The notes under the pieces: model-generated
Databases searched by the model: none
What the model saw: only the letters and a program-made list of their open reading frames with translations
Told to the model about the DNA's origin: nothing
Translations under genes and position numbers: made by a program
Source: Pseudoduganella flava
Lineage (GTDB): Bacteria; Pseudomonadota; Gammaproteobacteria; Burkholderiales; Burkholderiaceae_D
NCBI RefSeq assembly: GCF_007830495.1
Contig: NZ_VLKW01000003.1
Location: 620,001 to 684,000, forward strand
Length of the DNA stretch: 64,000 nucleotides
Direction of reading: 5' to 3'
Shown: positions 35,857 to 45,227 of the stretch, one piece after another
How positions within the stretch are numbered: position 1 is the first letter of the stretch
Layout: each line of letters opens with the position of its first letter

Positions 35857-37062
35857 TTATGCGGCCAGCGCTGGCCCGAACAGCAGCGTGTGACGCAGCG
35901 CCGAAATGTCGGCACCGCGCTGGATCAGGTCGAAGTACCACGGCCCATCCTGCACGTCGCCATACAGCACGGCGCCCGTCAGGCGCGGGCCGTCCAGCAC
36001 CAGGCGCTTGTAGACGCCGCGCCGCGCGTCGCGCAGCACGAGGTCCTCGCTGCCTTCGCCGCCGATGAAGTCGCCGACGGAATACAGCTCGATGCCCGTA
36101 ACCTTCAGGCGCGTCGGCGACGCCTGCTGGATGTAGCGGCGGTGGCCCGAGCCGGCCAGGTGCGACGCGCACACCTTGGCCTGCTCCCAGATCGGCGCAA
36201 CGAGGCCGAACGTGGCGCGGCGGTGCTGCACGCATTCGCCGACGGCATACACGCGCGGGTCGTACGTCTGCAACGTGTCGTCGACCACGATGGCACGCTC
36301 GCAGTGCAGCCCGGCCGTTTTCGCCAGGTCGATATTCGGGCGCACGCCGGCCGTCATCACGACGAGGTCCGCGGCGACCTCGGTGCCGTCCTTGAAGCGC
36401 ACGGCGGTGACGCGGTCCGGGCCGACGATTTCCGCGGTGTTCGCTTCGAGCATGAACTTCAGGCCGCGCGCTTCCAGCGCCCGCTGCAGCAGCTGGGCGG
36501 CCGGCTTGTCGAGCTGCTGGTTCATCAGCGCGTCCGTGACGTGCACCACCGTCACAATCATGCCTTGCTTCAGCAAGCCGTTCGCGGCCTCCAGGCCCAG
36601 CAGGCCACCGCCGATGACGACGGCGTGCTTGTGGTTGCGCGCGGCGTCGAGCATGCTCTCGACGTCGGCGATGTCGCGAAACGCCAGCACGCCCGGCAGT
36701 TGATGGCCCGGCACGGGAATGATGAACGGTTTCGAGCCGGTGGCGATCAGCAGGCGGTCGTAGCGCACTTCCAGGCCGGACGCGGCGCGCACGATGCGAC
36801 GGCGGCGATCGATCGCGACGACCGGATCGCCCGCGTGCAGCGTGATGCCGTTGGCGTCGTACCAGTCGCGCGTGTTGAGCATGATGTCGTCGACCGACTT
36901 CTCGCCGGCCAGCACGGGCGACAGCAGGATGCGGTTGTAGTTACCGTGCGGCTCGGCGCCGAACACTGTGATGTCGTACAGGCCAGGCGCCAGCGCTAGC
37001 AATTCCTCGACCGTGCGCATGCCGGCCATGCCGTTGCCGACGACGACCAGGGCGGGCTTCAT
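35857..37062 (-). CDS. NAD(P)/FAD-dependent oxidoreductase, NirB N-domain-like (401 aa)
   Basis: Flavoprotein with two dinucleotide-binding folds: VVVGNGMAGMRTVEELL at the N-terminus (FAD) and AVVIGGGLLGLEAANGL about residue 145 (NAD(P)H), plus the second FAD contact YAVGECVQHR. It resembles the N-terminal third of NirB but lacks the siroheme and Fe-S domains. Set between nirD and nasA with gaps of 10 and 12 bases, it is most probably the electron-donating partner of NasA, moving electrons from NAD(P)H. Start ATG 37062 was chosen because the GNGMAG fold follows at once. Confidence 0.88.
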   Translation of the reverse strand: MKPALVVVGNGMAGMRTVEELLALAPGLYDITVFGAEPHGNYNRILLSPVLAGEKSVDDIMLNTRDWYDANGITLHAGDPVVAIDRRRRIVRAASGLEVRYDRLLIATGSKPFIIPVPGHQLPGVLAFRDIADVESMLDAARNHKHAVVIGGGLLGLEAANGLLKQGMIVTVVHVTDALMNQQLDKPAAQLLQRALEARGLKFMLEANTAEIVGPDRVTAVRFKDGTEVAADLVVMTAGVRPNIDLAKTAGLHCERAIVVDDTLQTYDPRVYAVGECVQHRRATFGLVAPIWEQAKVCASHLAGSGHRRYIQQASPTRLKVTGIELYSVGDFIGGEGSEDLVLRDARRGVYKRLVLDGPRLTGAVLYGDVQDGPWYFDLIQRGADISALRHTLLFGPALAA

Positions 37063-37072
37063 AAGCCGAACC

Positions 37073-37423
37073 TCATGCCCCGACCCACACCTTTCCTGCA
37101 TCGATCCGCGCGGGCCACGTCGGCACCGAGTGTTCCGGCGCCTCCAGGCACTCGCCCGTCTGCAGGTCGAAGTGGTGCTTGTACAGCGGCGAGGCGACGA
37201 CGATGCGTTCCCCCAGGTTGCCCACCAGCCCGCGCGACAGCACGGAAGCATGCGCGTTCGGATCGTAGTTCCCGATCGCGAACACGCGGGTATCAAGGCC
37301 GTCGTTCAGGCGGAACACGGCCACCTGTTCGCCGTTCAAGAGCGCGCACACGCCGGTGTTCGGCACGATGTCGTCGACGCCGCACACGGCGGTCCAGTTC
37401 GCGGCTTGGTTCTCACGTTTCAT
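37073..37423 (-). CDS. nirD: Nitrite reductase (NAD(P)H) small subunit (116 aa)
   Basis: Rieske-like small subunit partnering NirB in assimilatory nitrite reduction to ammonium. The fold is of Rieske type but the Fe-S ligands are replaced, as is normal for NirD. Blocks include NTGVCALLNGEQVAVFRL, AIGNYDPNA and SPLYKHHFDLQTGECLE. It lies 12 bases after nirB. Length is normal. Confidence 0.95.
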   Translation of the reverse strand: MKRENQAANWTAVCGVDDIVPNTGVCALLNGEQVAVFRLNDGLDTRVFAIGNYDPNAHASVLSRGLVGNLGERIVVASPLYKHHFDLQTGECLEAPEHSVPTWPARIDAGKVWVGA

Positions 37424-37435
37424 GGTGATATCTCC

Positions 37436-39964
37436 TTATGCTGCCTTGATGGGGATGACGCGCTGCTTCTTTTCTTCCGCGGTGGCGGGCCGGATCTGGC
37501 CGCGCTCCTCGATGAAGACGACGTTGTCGTCCTTCGCGTCGCTGTTGACGAAATGACGGAAGCGCTGGCGCGTTTCCGGGTTGGTGACGGCTTCCTTCCA
37601 CTCGCAAGCGTAGGTGTCGACCACGCGCTGCATGTCGGCTTCCAGCTCGGCACTGACGCCCAGCTTGTCGTCGATGATCACTTCCTTCAGGTAGTCCAGG
37701 CCGCCCTCGAGGTTTTCGCGCCACGTGCTGGTGCGCTGCAGGCGGTCCGCCGTGCGGCTGTAGAACATCAGGAAGCGGTCGACGTACTTGATCAGGGTTG
37801 CCTTGTCGAGGTCGGACGCGAACAGCTCGGCGTGACGGGGCTTCATGCCGCCGTTGCCGCACACGTACAGGTTCCAGCCCTTCTCGGTGGCGATGATGCC
37901 CACGTCCTTGCCCTGCGCTTCGGCGCACTCGCGGGTGCAGCCGGACACGCCGAACTTGATCTTGTGCGGCGTGCGCAAGCCCTTGTAGCGGTTCTCCAGC
38001 TCGATCGCCAGGCCCACGCTGTCGTCCACGCCGTAGCGGCACCACGTCGAGCCCACGCACGACTTCACGGTGCGCAGCGACTTGCCGTACGCGTGACCGG
38101 TCTCGAAGCCGGCCGCGATCAGCTCTTCCCAGATCGACGGCAGCTGGTCGACGCGGGCGCCGAACAGGTCGACGCGCTGGCCGCCCGTGATCTTCGTGTA
38201 CAGCCCGTACTTCTTGGCGACCTGGCCAACGGCGATCAGGCCGTCCGGCGTCACTTCGCCGCCCGGCATGCGCGGCACGACGGAATACGTGCCGTCCTTC
38301 TGGATGTTGCCGAGGTAGTAGTCGTTCGTATCCTGCAGGCCGGCATGCTCCTTCTTCAGCACGAAGTCGTTCCAGCAGGTGGCGAAGATCGACGCCGCCA
38401 GCGGTTTGCACACGTCGCAACCGAGGCCCTTGCCGTGCTTGTGCAGCAGGTCGTCGAACGTCTTGATGCCGCCCACGCGGATCAGGTGGAACAGTTCCTG
38501 GCGCGAGTGCGGGAAGTGTTCGCAGACATGGTTGTTGACGTCCATGCCCTGCTTCTTCATCTCTGCCTTCATCACCTGCGTGACGAGCGGCACGCAGCCG
38601 CCGCACGACGTGCCGGCGTTCGTGCAGCTCTTCAGCGCGCCAATCGACGTGGCGCCGTCGGCCACCGCGCCGCAGATCGCACCCTTCGTGACGTTGTTGC
38701 AGGAGCAGATCTGCGCGGAGTCCGGCAGCGCATCGACGCCGAGGCCCGGCTTGGCCTTGCCATCCGACTGCGGCAGGATCAGGAATTCAGGCGATTCCGG
38801 CAGCTCGATCCGGTTCAGCATCATCTGCAGCAGCGTGCCGTATTCGCCCGCGTCGCCGACCATCACGCCGCCCAGCAGGTACTTGCCGCAGTTGGAGACG
38901 ACGATCTTCTTGTAGATCTGCCGGCGCTCGTCGGTGAACTGGTAGCTGCGGCTGCCCTCTTCCTTGCCGTGCGGGTCGCCGATCGATGCCACGTCCACGC
39001 CCATCAGCTTGAGCTTCGTGCTCATGTCCGCGCCCGTGAATTCGGCGGCCTGGCCGGCCAGCTGCTTCGCGACGACGCGCGCCATGTCGTAGCCCGGCGC
39101 CACCAGGCCGTACACCATGCCGTTGTGCAGCGCGCATTCGCCGATCGCGTACACGTCCGGGTCGGACGTCATGCAGGAGTTGTCGATGACGATGCCGCCG
39201 CGCGGGCCGATCGCCAGGCCGGCTTCCTTCGCCAGCTGGTCGCGCGGGCGGATGCCGGCGGAGAATACGATCATGTCCACGTCCAGGTGCGAACCGTCGG
39301 CGAACTGCATGCGGTGCTGGCCTTCCTCGCCGTCGACGATGGCCGTCGTGTTCTTGCCCGTGTGGACCGTCACGCCCAGTTCGGCGATCTTGTTGCGCAG
39401 GATGCGGCCGCCGCCGTCGTCGACCTGCACCGCCATCAGGCGCGGCGCGAATTCGACGACGTGGGTGATCAGGCCCATGTCGCGCAGTGCCTTGGCGCAT
39501 TCGAGGCCCAGCAGGCCGCCGCCGATCACGACGCCGGTGTTCAGGCGCTTGCCTGCTTCCGTCATCGCTTCCAGGTCTTCGATCGTGCGGTAGACAAAGC
39601 AGTCCTTGCGGTCGCGGCCTTCGACCGGCGGCACGAAGGGGTAGGAACCGGTGGCGAACACCAGCTTGTCGTACGGGAGCACATCGCCCGTGCTGGCCGT
39701 GACGGTTTTGGCTTTCAAGTCGATCGCCTCGGCGCGCGCGTTCAGGCGCAGCACCATGTCGTCGCGCTCGAAGAAGCCGGGCTTCACGAGCGACAGGTCG
39801 TCAGCGCTTTTGCCGCTGAAGAATTCGGACAGGTGCACGCGGTCGTAAGCGGGACGCGGCTCCTCGCACAGCACCGTGACCTGCATGCCGGCGACGGGGT
39901 TGTCCGCCAGGCTTTCGAGGAACTTGTGGCCGACCATGCCATGGCCGATGACGACGATTTTCAT
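37436..39964 (-). CDS. nirB: Nitrite reductase (NAD(P)H) large subunit (842 aa)
   Basis: Cytoplasmic siroheme enzyme reducing nitrite to ammonium with six electrons. Order of parts: FAD domain (VVIGHGMVGHKF), NAD(P)H domain (VVIGGGLLGLECAKAL about 150), BFD-type [2Fe-2S] site (CSCNNVTKG ... AGTSCGGC about 420-460), then the siroheme/[4Fe-4S] half with GSTWCRYGVDDS and CTRECAEAQGKD. All ligand cysteines expected are visible. ATG 39964 follows GGAG at 7 bases; an ATG five codons upstream is less well placed. Gaps are 32 bases to narK and 12 to nirD. Confidence 0.97.
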   Translation of the reverse strand: MKIVVIGHGMVGHKFLESLADNPVAGMQVTVLCEEPRPAYDRVHLSEFFSGKSADDLSLVKPGFFERDDMVLRLNARAEAIDLKAKTVTASTGDVLPYDKLVFATGSYPFVPPVEGRDRKDCFVYRTIEDLEAMTEAGKRLNTGVVIGGGLLGLECAKALRDMGLITHVVEFAPRLMAVQVDDGGGRILRNKIAELGVTVHTGKNTTAIVDGEEGQHRMQFADGSHLDVDMIVFSAGIRPRDQLAKEAGLAIGPRGGIVIDNSCMTSDPDVYAIGECALHNGMVYGLVAPGYDMARVVAKQLAGQAAEFTGADMSTKLKLMGVDVASIGDPHGKEEGSRSYQFTDERRQIYKKIVVSNCGKYLLGGVMVGDAGEYGTLLQMMLNRIELPESPEFLILPQSDGKAKPGLGVDALPDSAQICSCNNVTKGAICGAVADGATSIGALKSCTNAGTSCGGCVPLVTQVMKAEMKKQGMDVNNHVCEHFPHSRQELFHLIRVGGIKTFDDLLHKHGKGLGCDVCKPLAASIFATCWNDFVLKKEHAGLQDTNDYYLGNIQKDGTYSVVPRMPGGEVTPDGLIAVGQVAKKYGLYTKITGGQRVDLFGARVDQLPSIWEELIAAGFETGHAYGKSLRTVKSCVGSTWCRYGVDDSVGLAIELENRYKGLRTPHKIKFGVSGCTRECAEAQGKDVGIIATEKGWNLYVCGNGGMKPRHAELFASDLDKATLIKYVDRFLMFYSRTADRLQRTSTWRENLEGGLDYLKEVIIDDKLGVSAELEADMQRVVDTYACEWKEAVTNPETRQRFRHFVNSDAKDDNVVFIEERGQIRPATAEEKKQRVIPIKAA

Positions 39965-39996
39965 ATCCAACTCCAGCAATCAGTAGCAATCAGTAA

Positions 39997-41322
39997 TCAA
40001 GCGGTGGCCGGTGCCAGCGCGTGTTCCGCATTCGTCGCGGCGGAGAACCGCGCGGCGATCGCGCACACGGCCGACAGCACGACGAAGAAGCCGAGGATCG
40101 ACAGCGTGTGCTGCGTATCGCCGACGCCCTTCATCAGGAAGCCGGCAGCGACGGCGCCGACGTTGCCGCCCGCGCCGATGATTCCCGTGACGCCGCCCAG
40201 CGCGCGCTTGTCGACGAATGGCGTCAGCGCGTAGGTGGCGCCGCACGCCATGTGCACGCACAGGCCGAACGACAGCATCGCAACGATCGCCATCGCCACG
40301 CTTTCCGAGTGGGCGAACCAGATCAGGCCAGCGCCTTCGCCCAGCATCAGCACGAACAGCAAGGTGACTCGGCCATTCAGGCTGCTGCGCAGGGCCATCT
40401 TGTCGGACACGAAGCCACCCAGTGCGCGGGCGAACAGCGCCAGCAGGCCAAAGCTGCCGGCAGCCAGGCCGGCCTGTTTCAGCGACAGGCCGAACTTGTC
40501 GACGTAGTAGGTGGCGGCCACGTTGTGGATGAACAGCTCGACGCCGAAGCACGCGGCGTAGGTGACGAACAGCAGCCAGACGCGGTAGTTCGCGGCGGCC
40601 AGCTTGAAGCTGTCCCAGCCACCTTTCTTGCCGCCTTCGATCTCGATGCCCGCGGCGCGCAGCTCGGCGTAGTTACCCTGCGGGCAGTCCTGCGTGAAGT
40701 TCCAGTACAGGACGCCGACGACGATCATCAGCACGCCCGGCACGATCAGCGCGAGGCGCCAGCCCATCGTTTCGGACACGCCCAGCATCAGGATCGCGGC
40801 CAGGATCAACGGCATCGTGGCTTGCGTGACGCCGCCGCCCGCATTTCCCCAGCCGGCCGTTGCCGCGTTGGCGGTGCCGACGACGCGCGGGCCGAACATC
40901 ACGGACGTGTGGTACTGCGTGACGACGAAGCTGGCGCCGATCGCACCGATCAGCGTGCGGAAGAACAGGAAGCCTTCGTACGACTGCGCGGCGGCGACGC
41001 CGAACACGGGAATCGCACCGAAGATCAGCAGCGCGGTGTGTGCCTTGCGGGGGCCGAAGCGGTCGCACATCGGGCCGATCACCATCCGCACGAGGATCGT
41101 GATGGCGACGGCGGCGATGTTGATGTTGGCGATCTGCGCCGGGGTCAGGCCGAATTCGCCTTTGATGACTGGCATCAGCGGGGCGCACGCGAACCAGGCG
41201 AAGAAGCAGGCGAAGAACGCCAGCCAGGCGAGGTGGAAGGCGCGCATCTGTGGCGTGGCGAGCGAGAACAGCTTGATGCTGTCGGCCTTGCGGGCTGACG
41301 TGCTCACAGCGTTGGTCGTCAT
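39997..41322 (-). CDS. narK: NarK/NasA-type nitrate/nitrite transporter, major facilitator superfamily (441 aa)
   Basis: Twelve-helix inner-membrane carrier bringing nitrate in for assimilation. Signature regions are AFFACFFAWFACAPLMPVI in helix 1, the nitrate signature GWGNAGGGVTQ, and a second Gly-rich GIIGAGGNVGAV near residue 375, as in NarK/NRT2 proteins. The first gene of the nitrate operon, it begins just after a strong leader terminator, so it is the first gene exposed to NasT antitermination. Confidence 0.94.
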   Translation of the reverse strand: MTTNAVSTSARKADSIKLFSLATPQMRAFHLAWLAFFACFFAWFACAPLMPVIKGEFGLTPAQIANINIAAVAITILVRMVIGPMCDRFGPRKAHTALLIFGAIPVFGVAAAQSYEGFLFFRTLIGAIGASFVVTQYHTSVMFGPRVVGTANAATAGWGNAGGGVTQATMPLILAAILMLGVSETMGWRLALIVPGVLMIVVGVLYWNFTQDCPQGNYAELRAAGIEIEGGKKGGWDSFKLAAANYRVWLLFVTYAACFGVELFIHNVAATYYVDKFGLSLKQAGLAAGSFGLLALFARALGGFVSDKMALRSSLNGRVTLLFVLMLGEGAGLIWFAHSESVAMAIVAMLSFGLCVHMACGATYALTPFVDKRALGGVTGIIGAGGNVGAVAAGFLMKGVGDTQHTLSILGFFVVLSAVCAIAARFSAATNAEHALAPATA

Positions 41323-41345
41323 TTTTTATCCCTGTCTTGAGAAAC

Positions 41346-41410
41346 AAAAAAAAAGGCGTCCGGGCGGTCCCGCGCCACACGTGTTGGTGCGCAGGTACCG
41401 CTCGGACGCC
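41346..41410 (-). terminator. Intrinsic terminator in the nitrate operon leader (attenuator)
   Basis: Read on the minus strand, GGCGTCCG pairs perfectly with CGGACGCC, and inner parts AGCGGTACC/GGGACCGCC and TGCGC/GCGCG extend the stem. Nine T residues follow. It ends about 24 bases before the narK start codon, so without antitermination the operon would not be transcribed. This is the arrangement of NasR/NasT-controlled leaders. Confidence 0.88.
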
Positions 41411-41421
41411 GTTGTCCTGAT

Positions 41422-41495
41422 GCCGCCCCGTCGTTGGGCCGGCTGTGCAATGTCAGGAGATCGCCATTGACCTCTTGCCCTCTACTTTGCAAGAG
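41422..41495 (-). promoter_or_regulatory. Two-hairpin ANTAR (NasT) target RNA in the nitrate operon leader
   Basis: Minus strand. The 3' hairpin (41443 to 41422) has arms GCCGGCCC/GGGGCGGC with one G-G mismatch and a hexaloop AACGAC. The 5' hairpin (41495 to 41472) has arms CTCTTGC/GCAAGAG around a loop starting AAAGTA. ANTAR targets are paired hairpins with hexaloops having A at position 1 and G at 4; both loops fit that, the second perfectly as a hexaloop. The pair sits 11 bases upstream of the terminator. The 5' hairpin loop is longer than six in the simplest fold, so its assignment is weaker. Confidence 0.68.
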
Positions 41496-41613
41496 CCGTG
41501 CCAGCCCCGGCGGGGCCGCATTCAGAGGGAGAGCTTTTCAATAACAGGGGGAGAAAGGGAGCGGCGTGCAAGTTTGCGGTGCAGCGCCGCCCGGCTTTGG
41601 TGCAATGCAGCGT

Positions 41614-42747
41614 TCAGCGCTGGTGGAGGGGAAACGAGGCCGCGTAACGGGCCGGATCCCGGCCGTTCCACACGCGGCCATCGATCAATGTCGAGCTGCG
41701 CAGCGTCTCGTGCGGCACGGCCACGCCGGCCAGTTCGGCCGCCTCGCGGTACAGCCGCAACTGGGTGACGGCCTGCGCGACTTCCAGGTAATCCGGGTCG
41801 GCGCGCAGCAGGCCCCAGCGGCGGAACTGCGTCATGAACCACATGCCGTCGGACAGCCATGGGTAGTTCGCCTGCCCGTCCTGGTGGAAGCGCAGCGGGT
41901 GCTCGTCCTGCCACGCGCGGCCCATGCCATTCTCGTAATGACCGAGGATGCGCGGCAGGATCACGGCCTTGTCCGTGTTGACGTAGGTGACGCCGGCGAT
42001 GATTTCGGCGGTGGCGCGGCGGTTCGCGTCGCTGGCATCAATCCAGCGGCTCGCTTCCAGCACGGCGGCGATCAGCGCGCGGCACGTGTTCGGGTGGGCG
42101 CGCACGAAGTCCAGCGACGCCCCCAGCACCTTCTCGGGATGGTCGGGCCAGATCTGCTGGCTCGTCGCCGCCGTGATGCCGACGCCGTCCATCACGGCGC
42201 GGTGGCCCCACGGCTCGCCCGCGCAAAAGCCGTCCATATGACCTTCGGAGAGGTTGTAGACCATCTGCGACGGCGGCAGCGTGATGGCGCGCGCTTCCTT
42301 CATCGGGTGGATGTCGAAGGCGGCCAACCAGTAATACAGCCACATCGCGTGGGTGCCGGTCGGGAAGGTCTGGGCAAAGACGTACTGGCGCCCGTCCTGG
42401 CGCATCAGCGCGGCCAGGCTGGCGCCGTCGGTGGCGCCCTCCTCGGCCAGGCGGCGCGACAGCGTGATGGCTTGCCCGTTGCGGTTCAGGTTCATCAGCA
42501 CGGCCATGTCGCGCCGCTGCGCCCCGATGCCCAACTGGGTGCCGTACACGAGGCCGTACAGGGCCTGGGCGGCATCGAGTTCGCCGGTCATCAACTTGTC
42601 GCGCACGCCGGCCCACGAGATTTCGCGGGACAGCGCGATGCGGATGCCGTGCTTCTCGTCGAAGCCCAGCACGGACGCCATCACGACCGACGCGCAGTCG
42701 GTCAGCGGGTTGAATCCGATGTTAACGGTGGTTTTTTCGATCTGCAT
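41614..42747 (-). CDS. nasS: NasS nitrate-sensing protein (CmpA/NrtA family, cytoplasmic, 377 aa)
   Basis: Periplasmic-binding-protein fold of the CmpA/NrtA nitrate-binding family but without a signal peptide, starting directly at MQIEKTTVNIGFNPLTDC. Blocks such as GIRIALSREISWAGVRDKL, TFPTGTHAMWLYYWL and CAGEPWGHRAV are those of NrtA/NasS. NasS holds NasT in complex when nitrate is low and releases it on binding nitrate. ATG 42747 is preferred over GTG 42768. It lies 33 bases after nasT and before the leader of the operon it would control. Confidence 0.9.
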   Translation of the reverse strand: MQIEKTTVNIGFNPLTDCASVVMASVLGFDEKHGIRIALSREISWAGVRDKLMTGELDAAQALYGLVYGTQLGIGAQRRDMAVLMNLNRNGQAITLSRRLAEEGATDGASLAALMRQDGRQYVFAQTFPTGTHAMWLYYWLAAFDIHPMKEARAITLPPSQMVYNLSEGHMDGFCAGEPWGHRAVMDGVGITAATSQQIWPDHPEKVLGASLDFVRAHPNTCRALIAAVLEASRWIDASDANRRATAEIIAGVTYVNTDKAVILPRILGHYENGMGRAWQDEHPLRFHQDGQANYPWLSDGMWFMTQFRRWGLLRADPDYLEVAQAVTQLRLYREAAELAGVAVPHETLRSSTLIDGRVWNGRDPARYAASFPLHQR

Positions 42748-42780
42748 GTCTGTCCCGCCGGGGCGCACCAGCTTTGTGCA

Positions 42781-43380
42781 TCAGCCCAGCAAGTCCTCCA
42801 CGTCCAGGATGCGCTGGGCGATTTCCGCCAGCTTCAGGTTCTTGTTCATCGCCATCGTCCGCAGGCGCTGGTAGGCCTGGTCCTCCGTCATGCCGTGACG
42901 AGTCATCAGGAGGCCCTTGGCGCGGTCGACGACCTTGCGCTCGGCGAGCTTCAGCTTGGTGTCTTCCAGCTCGTCCAGCAGCTTCTGCTCCTTGCGAAAG
43001 CGCGCCAGCGCCACGTTCAGCACGGGCTTGATGCGCTCCGGCTGCAGGCCGGCAACGATGTACGCCGAGACGCCCGCCTCCAGCGCGGCTTCCATCGAGG
43101 ACTGGTTGTCGTCCTCGGTAAACATGACGATGGGACGGCGCTCGTCGCGCGTCGCCACGACGATGTGCTCCAGCACGTCGCGCGCATCGGATTCGGCGTC
43201 GACGATGATCATATCGGGCTGCAGCCGGGCGACCCGCTCCGGCAGGTGGAAATCGGCAGGCAGCGACGCGACGAGCTCATAGCCCGCCTCGGTCAGGCCG
43301 GCATGCAGCGCGGCGGCACGCTGCGACGCTTCCCTTTCCTGGGGTGGGTGAACGAGGACGATGCGGAGATTGCGGCTCAT
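42781..43380 (-). CDS. nasT: NasT response regulator with ANTAR RNA-binding domain (199 aa)
   Basis: Antiterminator of nitrate assimilation operons. The N-terminal receiver-like domain (VHPPQEREASQRAA ... MIIVDAESDARD) lacks a clean phosphorylation triad, so it is controlled by NasS binding rather than phosphorylation. The C-terminal ANTAR domain (about 130-199) reads VVDRAKGLLMTRHGMTEDQAY and ends LAEIAQRILDVEDL. The first gene of nasT-nasS, it sits upstream of a leader that carries a matching hairpin pair and terminator. Confidence 0.93.
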   Translation of the reverse strand: MSRNLRIVLVHPPQEREASQRAAALHAGLTEAGYELVASLPADFHLPERVARLQPDMIIVDAESDARDVLEHIVVATRDERRPIVMFTEDDNQSSMEAALEAGVSAYIVAGLQPERIKPVLNVALARFRKEQKLLDELEDTKLKLAERKVVDRAKGLLMTRHGMTEDQAYQRLRTMAMNKNLKLAEIAQRILDVEDLLG

Positions 43381-43418
43381 GCCTCATTGCAGAGCAAGAA
43401 TCGCGCCAGCTTATTGCC

Positions 43419-43528
43419 GAGCTCGTGTCACTGGTGCCAGGCACCGGTGACACGAACTCGGCCGTTATGTCCCGCCGGACCTGTGGTCCGGCTGCCTGGC
43501 ACCAGGGGACACGAACTCGGCCGTTATG
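43419..43528. repeat. REP-like palindromic and direct repeats between nasT and the ABC permease
   Basis: Position 43419-43459 is a near-perfect 20-base-armed palindrome (18 of 20 pairs, single-base centre). A second perfect hairpin GCCGGACC-TGT-GGTCCGGC lies at 43474-43492. A 21-base direct repeat, beginning GACACGAACTCGG, occurs at 43449-43469 and 43508-43528; the second copy runs over the permease stop codon (43524-43526). No T tract follows, so these look like extragenic palindromes rather than terminators. Confidence 0.8.
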
Positions 43529-44392
43529 CGCCGCGCATACCCCAGCGCTGCACGGTGGCGCGCTCCAGCGTGGCGAACAGCAGGTGTTCGATGGCCAGGC
43601 CGATCAGGATCACGGCGGCCAGGCCGGCGAAGACCTTGTCGGTGTACAGCTCGTTGCGGTTCTGGAAGATGTACCAGCCCAGGCCGCCCTTTCCGGACGA
43701 TGCGCAGAACACCAGTTCCGCCGCGATCAGCGTGCGCCACGCGAATGCCCAGCCGATCTTCAGGCCGGACACGATCGCCGGCAGCGCGGCCGGCACGAGG
43801 ATCTGGACGACGAACGGCAGGCCCGCCAGGCCGTAGTTGCGGCCCGCCATCCGCAACGTGGTTGGGACGGACTGGAAGCCGGCATAGGTGCCCAGCGCCA
43901 GCGGCCACAGCACGGCGTGGACGATGACGAACACGAGGCTCGCATTGCCGAGGCCCAGCCACAGCATCGCCAGCGGCAGCAGCGCGATTGCCGGCAGCGG
44001 GTTGAACATCGCGACCAGCATCTCCAGCAGGTCGCGGCCCAGCCGGGTCGACGCGGCCAGCGCCGTCAGCACGAACGCCAGCGCGATGCCGGCCGCATAG
44101 CCCTGCACGAGCACGGCCAGCGACACTTCCACCTTCCGCAGCAGCTCGCCGCTGGCGATCCCCGCGGCGAACGCCCGCGCCGTCTGCAGGAACGTGGGCA
44201 GCAGCAGGTCGTTGTCCTGCCAGCGGGCCGCCAGCTCCCACACCAGCGCCAGTACGGTCAGCAGCACGCTCTTGCGCAGCCAGCCCTGCCGCCACAGCCG
44301 CTGTGCAACTGGCAGGCGCCGTTGCAGCGACGCCGGTTCGGCCGGCGCCAGCTCGTACAGGAACTCCTGCCGGATCGGCGGTTCGAGGGCGC

Positions 44393-44396
<4 letters not shown>
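43524..44396 (-). CDS. ABC transporter permease, sulfonate/taurine (SsuC/TauC) type (290 aa)
   Basis: Six-helix inner-membrane permease. The ATPase-contact loop is seen in TLRMAGRNYGLAGLPFVVQILVPAALPAIVSGLKIGWAFAW (positions about 185-225), which is the EAA motif of SsuC/TauC proteins. A basic N-terminal extension precedes the first helix. Its start overlaps the ATPase stop (ATGA at 44396-44393). It is last in the tauD-sbp-ATPase-permease row, so sulfonate or taurine uptake is likely; nitrate is an alternative because of the neighbours but the permease is closer to TauC. Confidence 0.85.
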
Positions 44397-45226
<830 letters not shown>

Positions 45227-45227
45227 G

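Noticed and set aside
32647-36999. A 1450-codon open frame on the + strand across the nitrate reductase and flavoprotein genes
   Set aside because: Its composition is the reverse complement of NasA and the flavoprotein; the minus-strand proteins have all their Fe-S, FAD and molybdopterin motifs.
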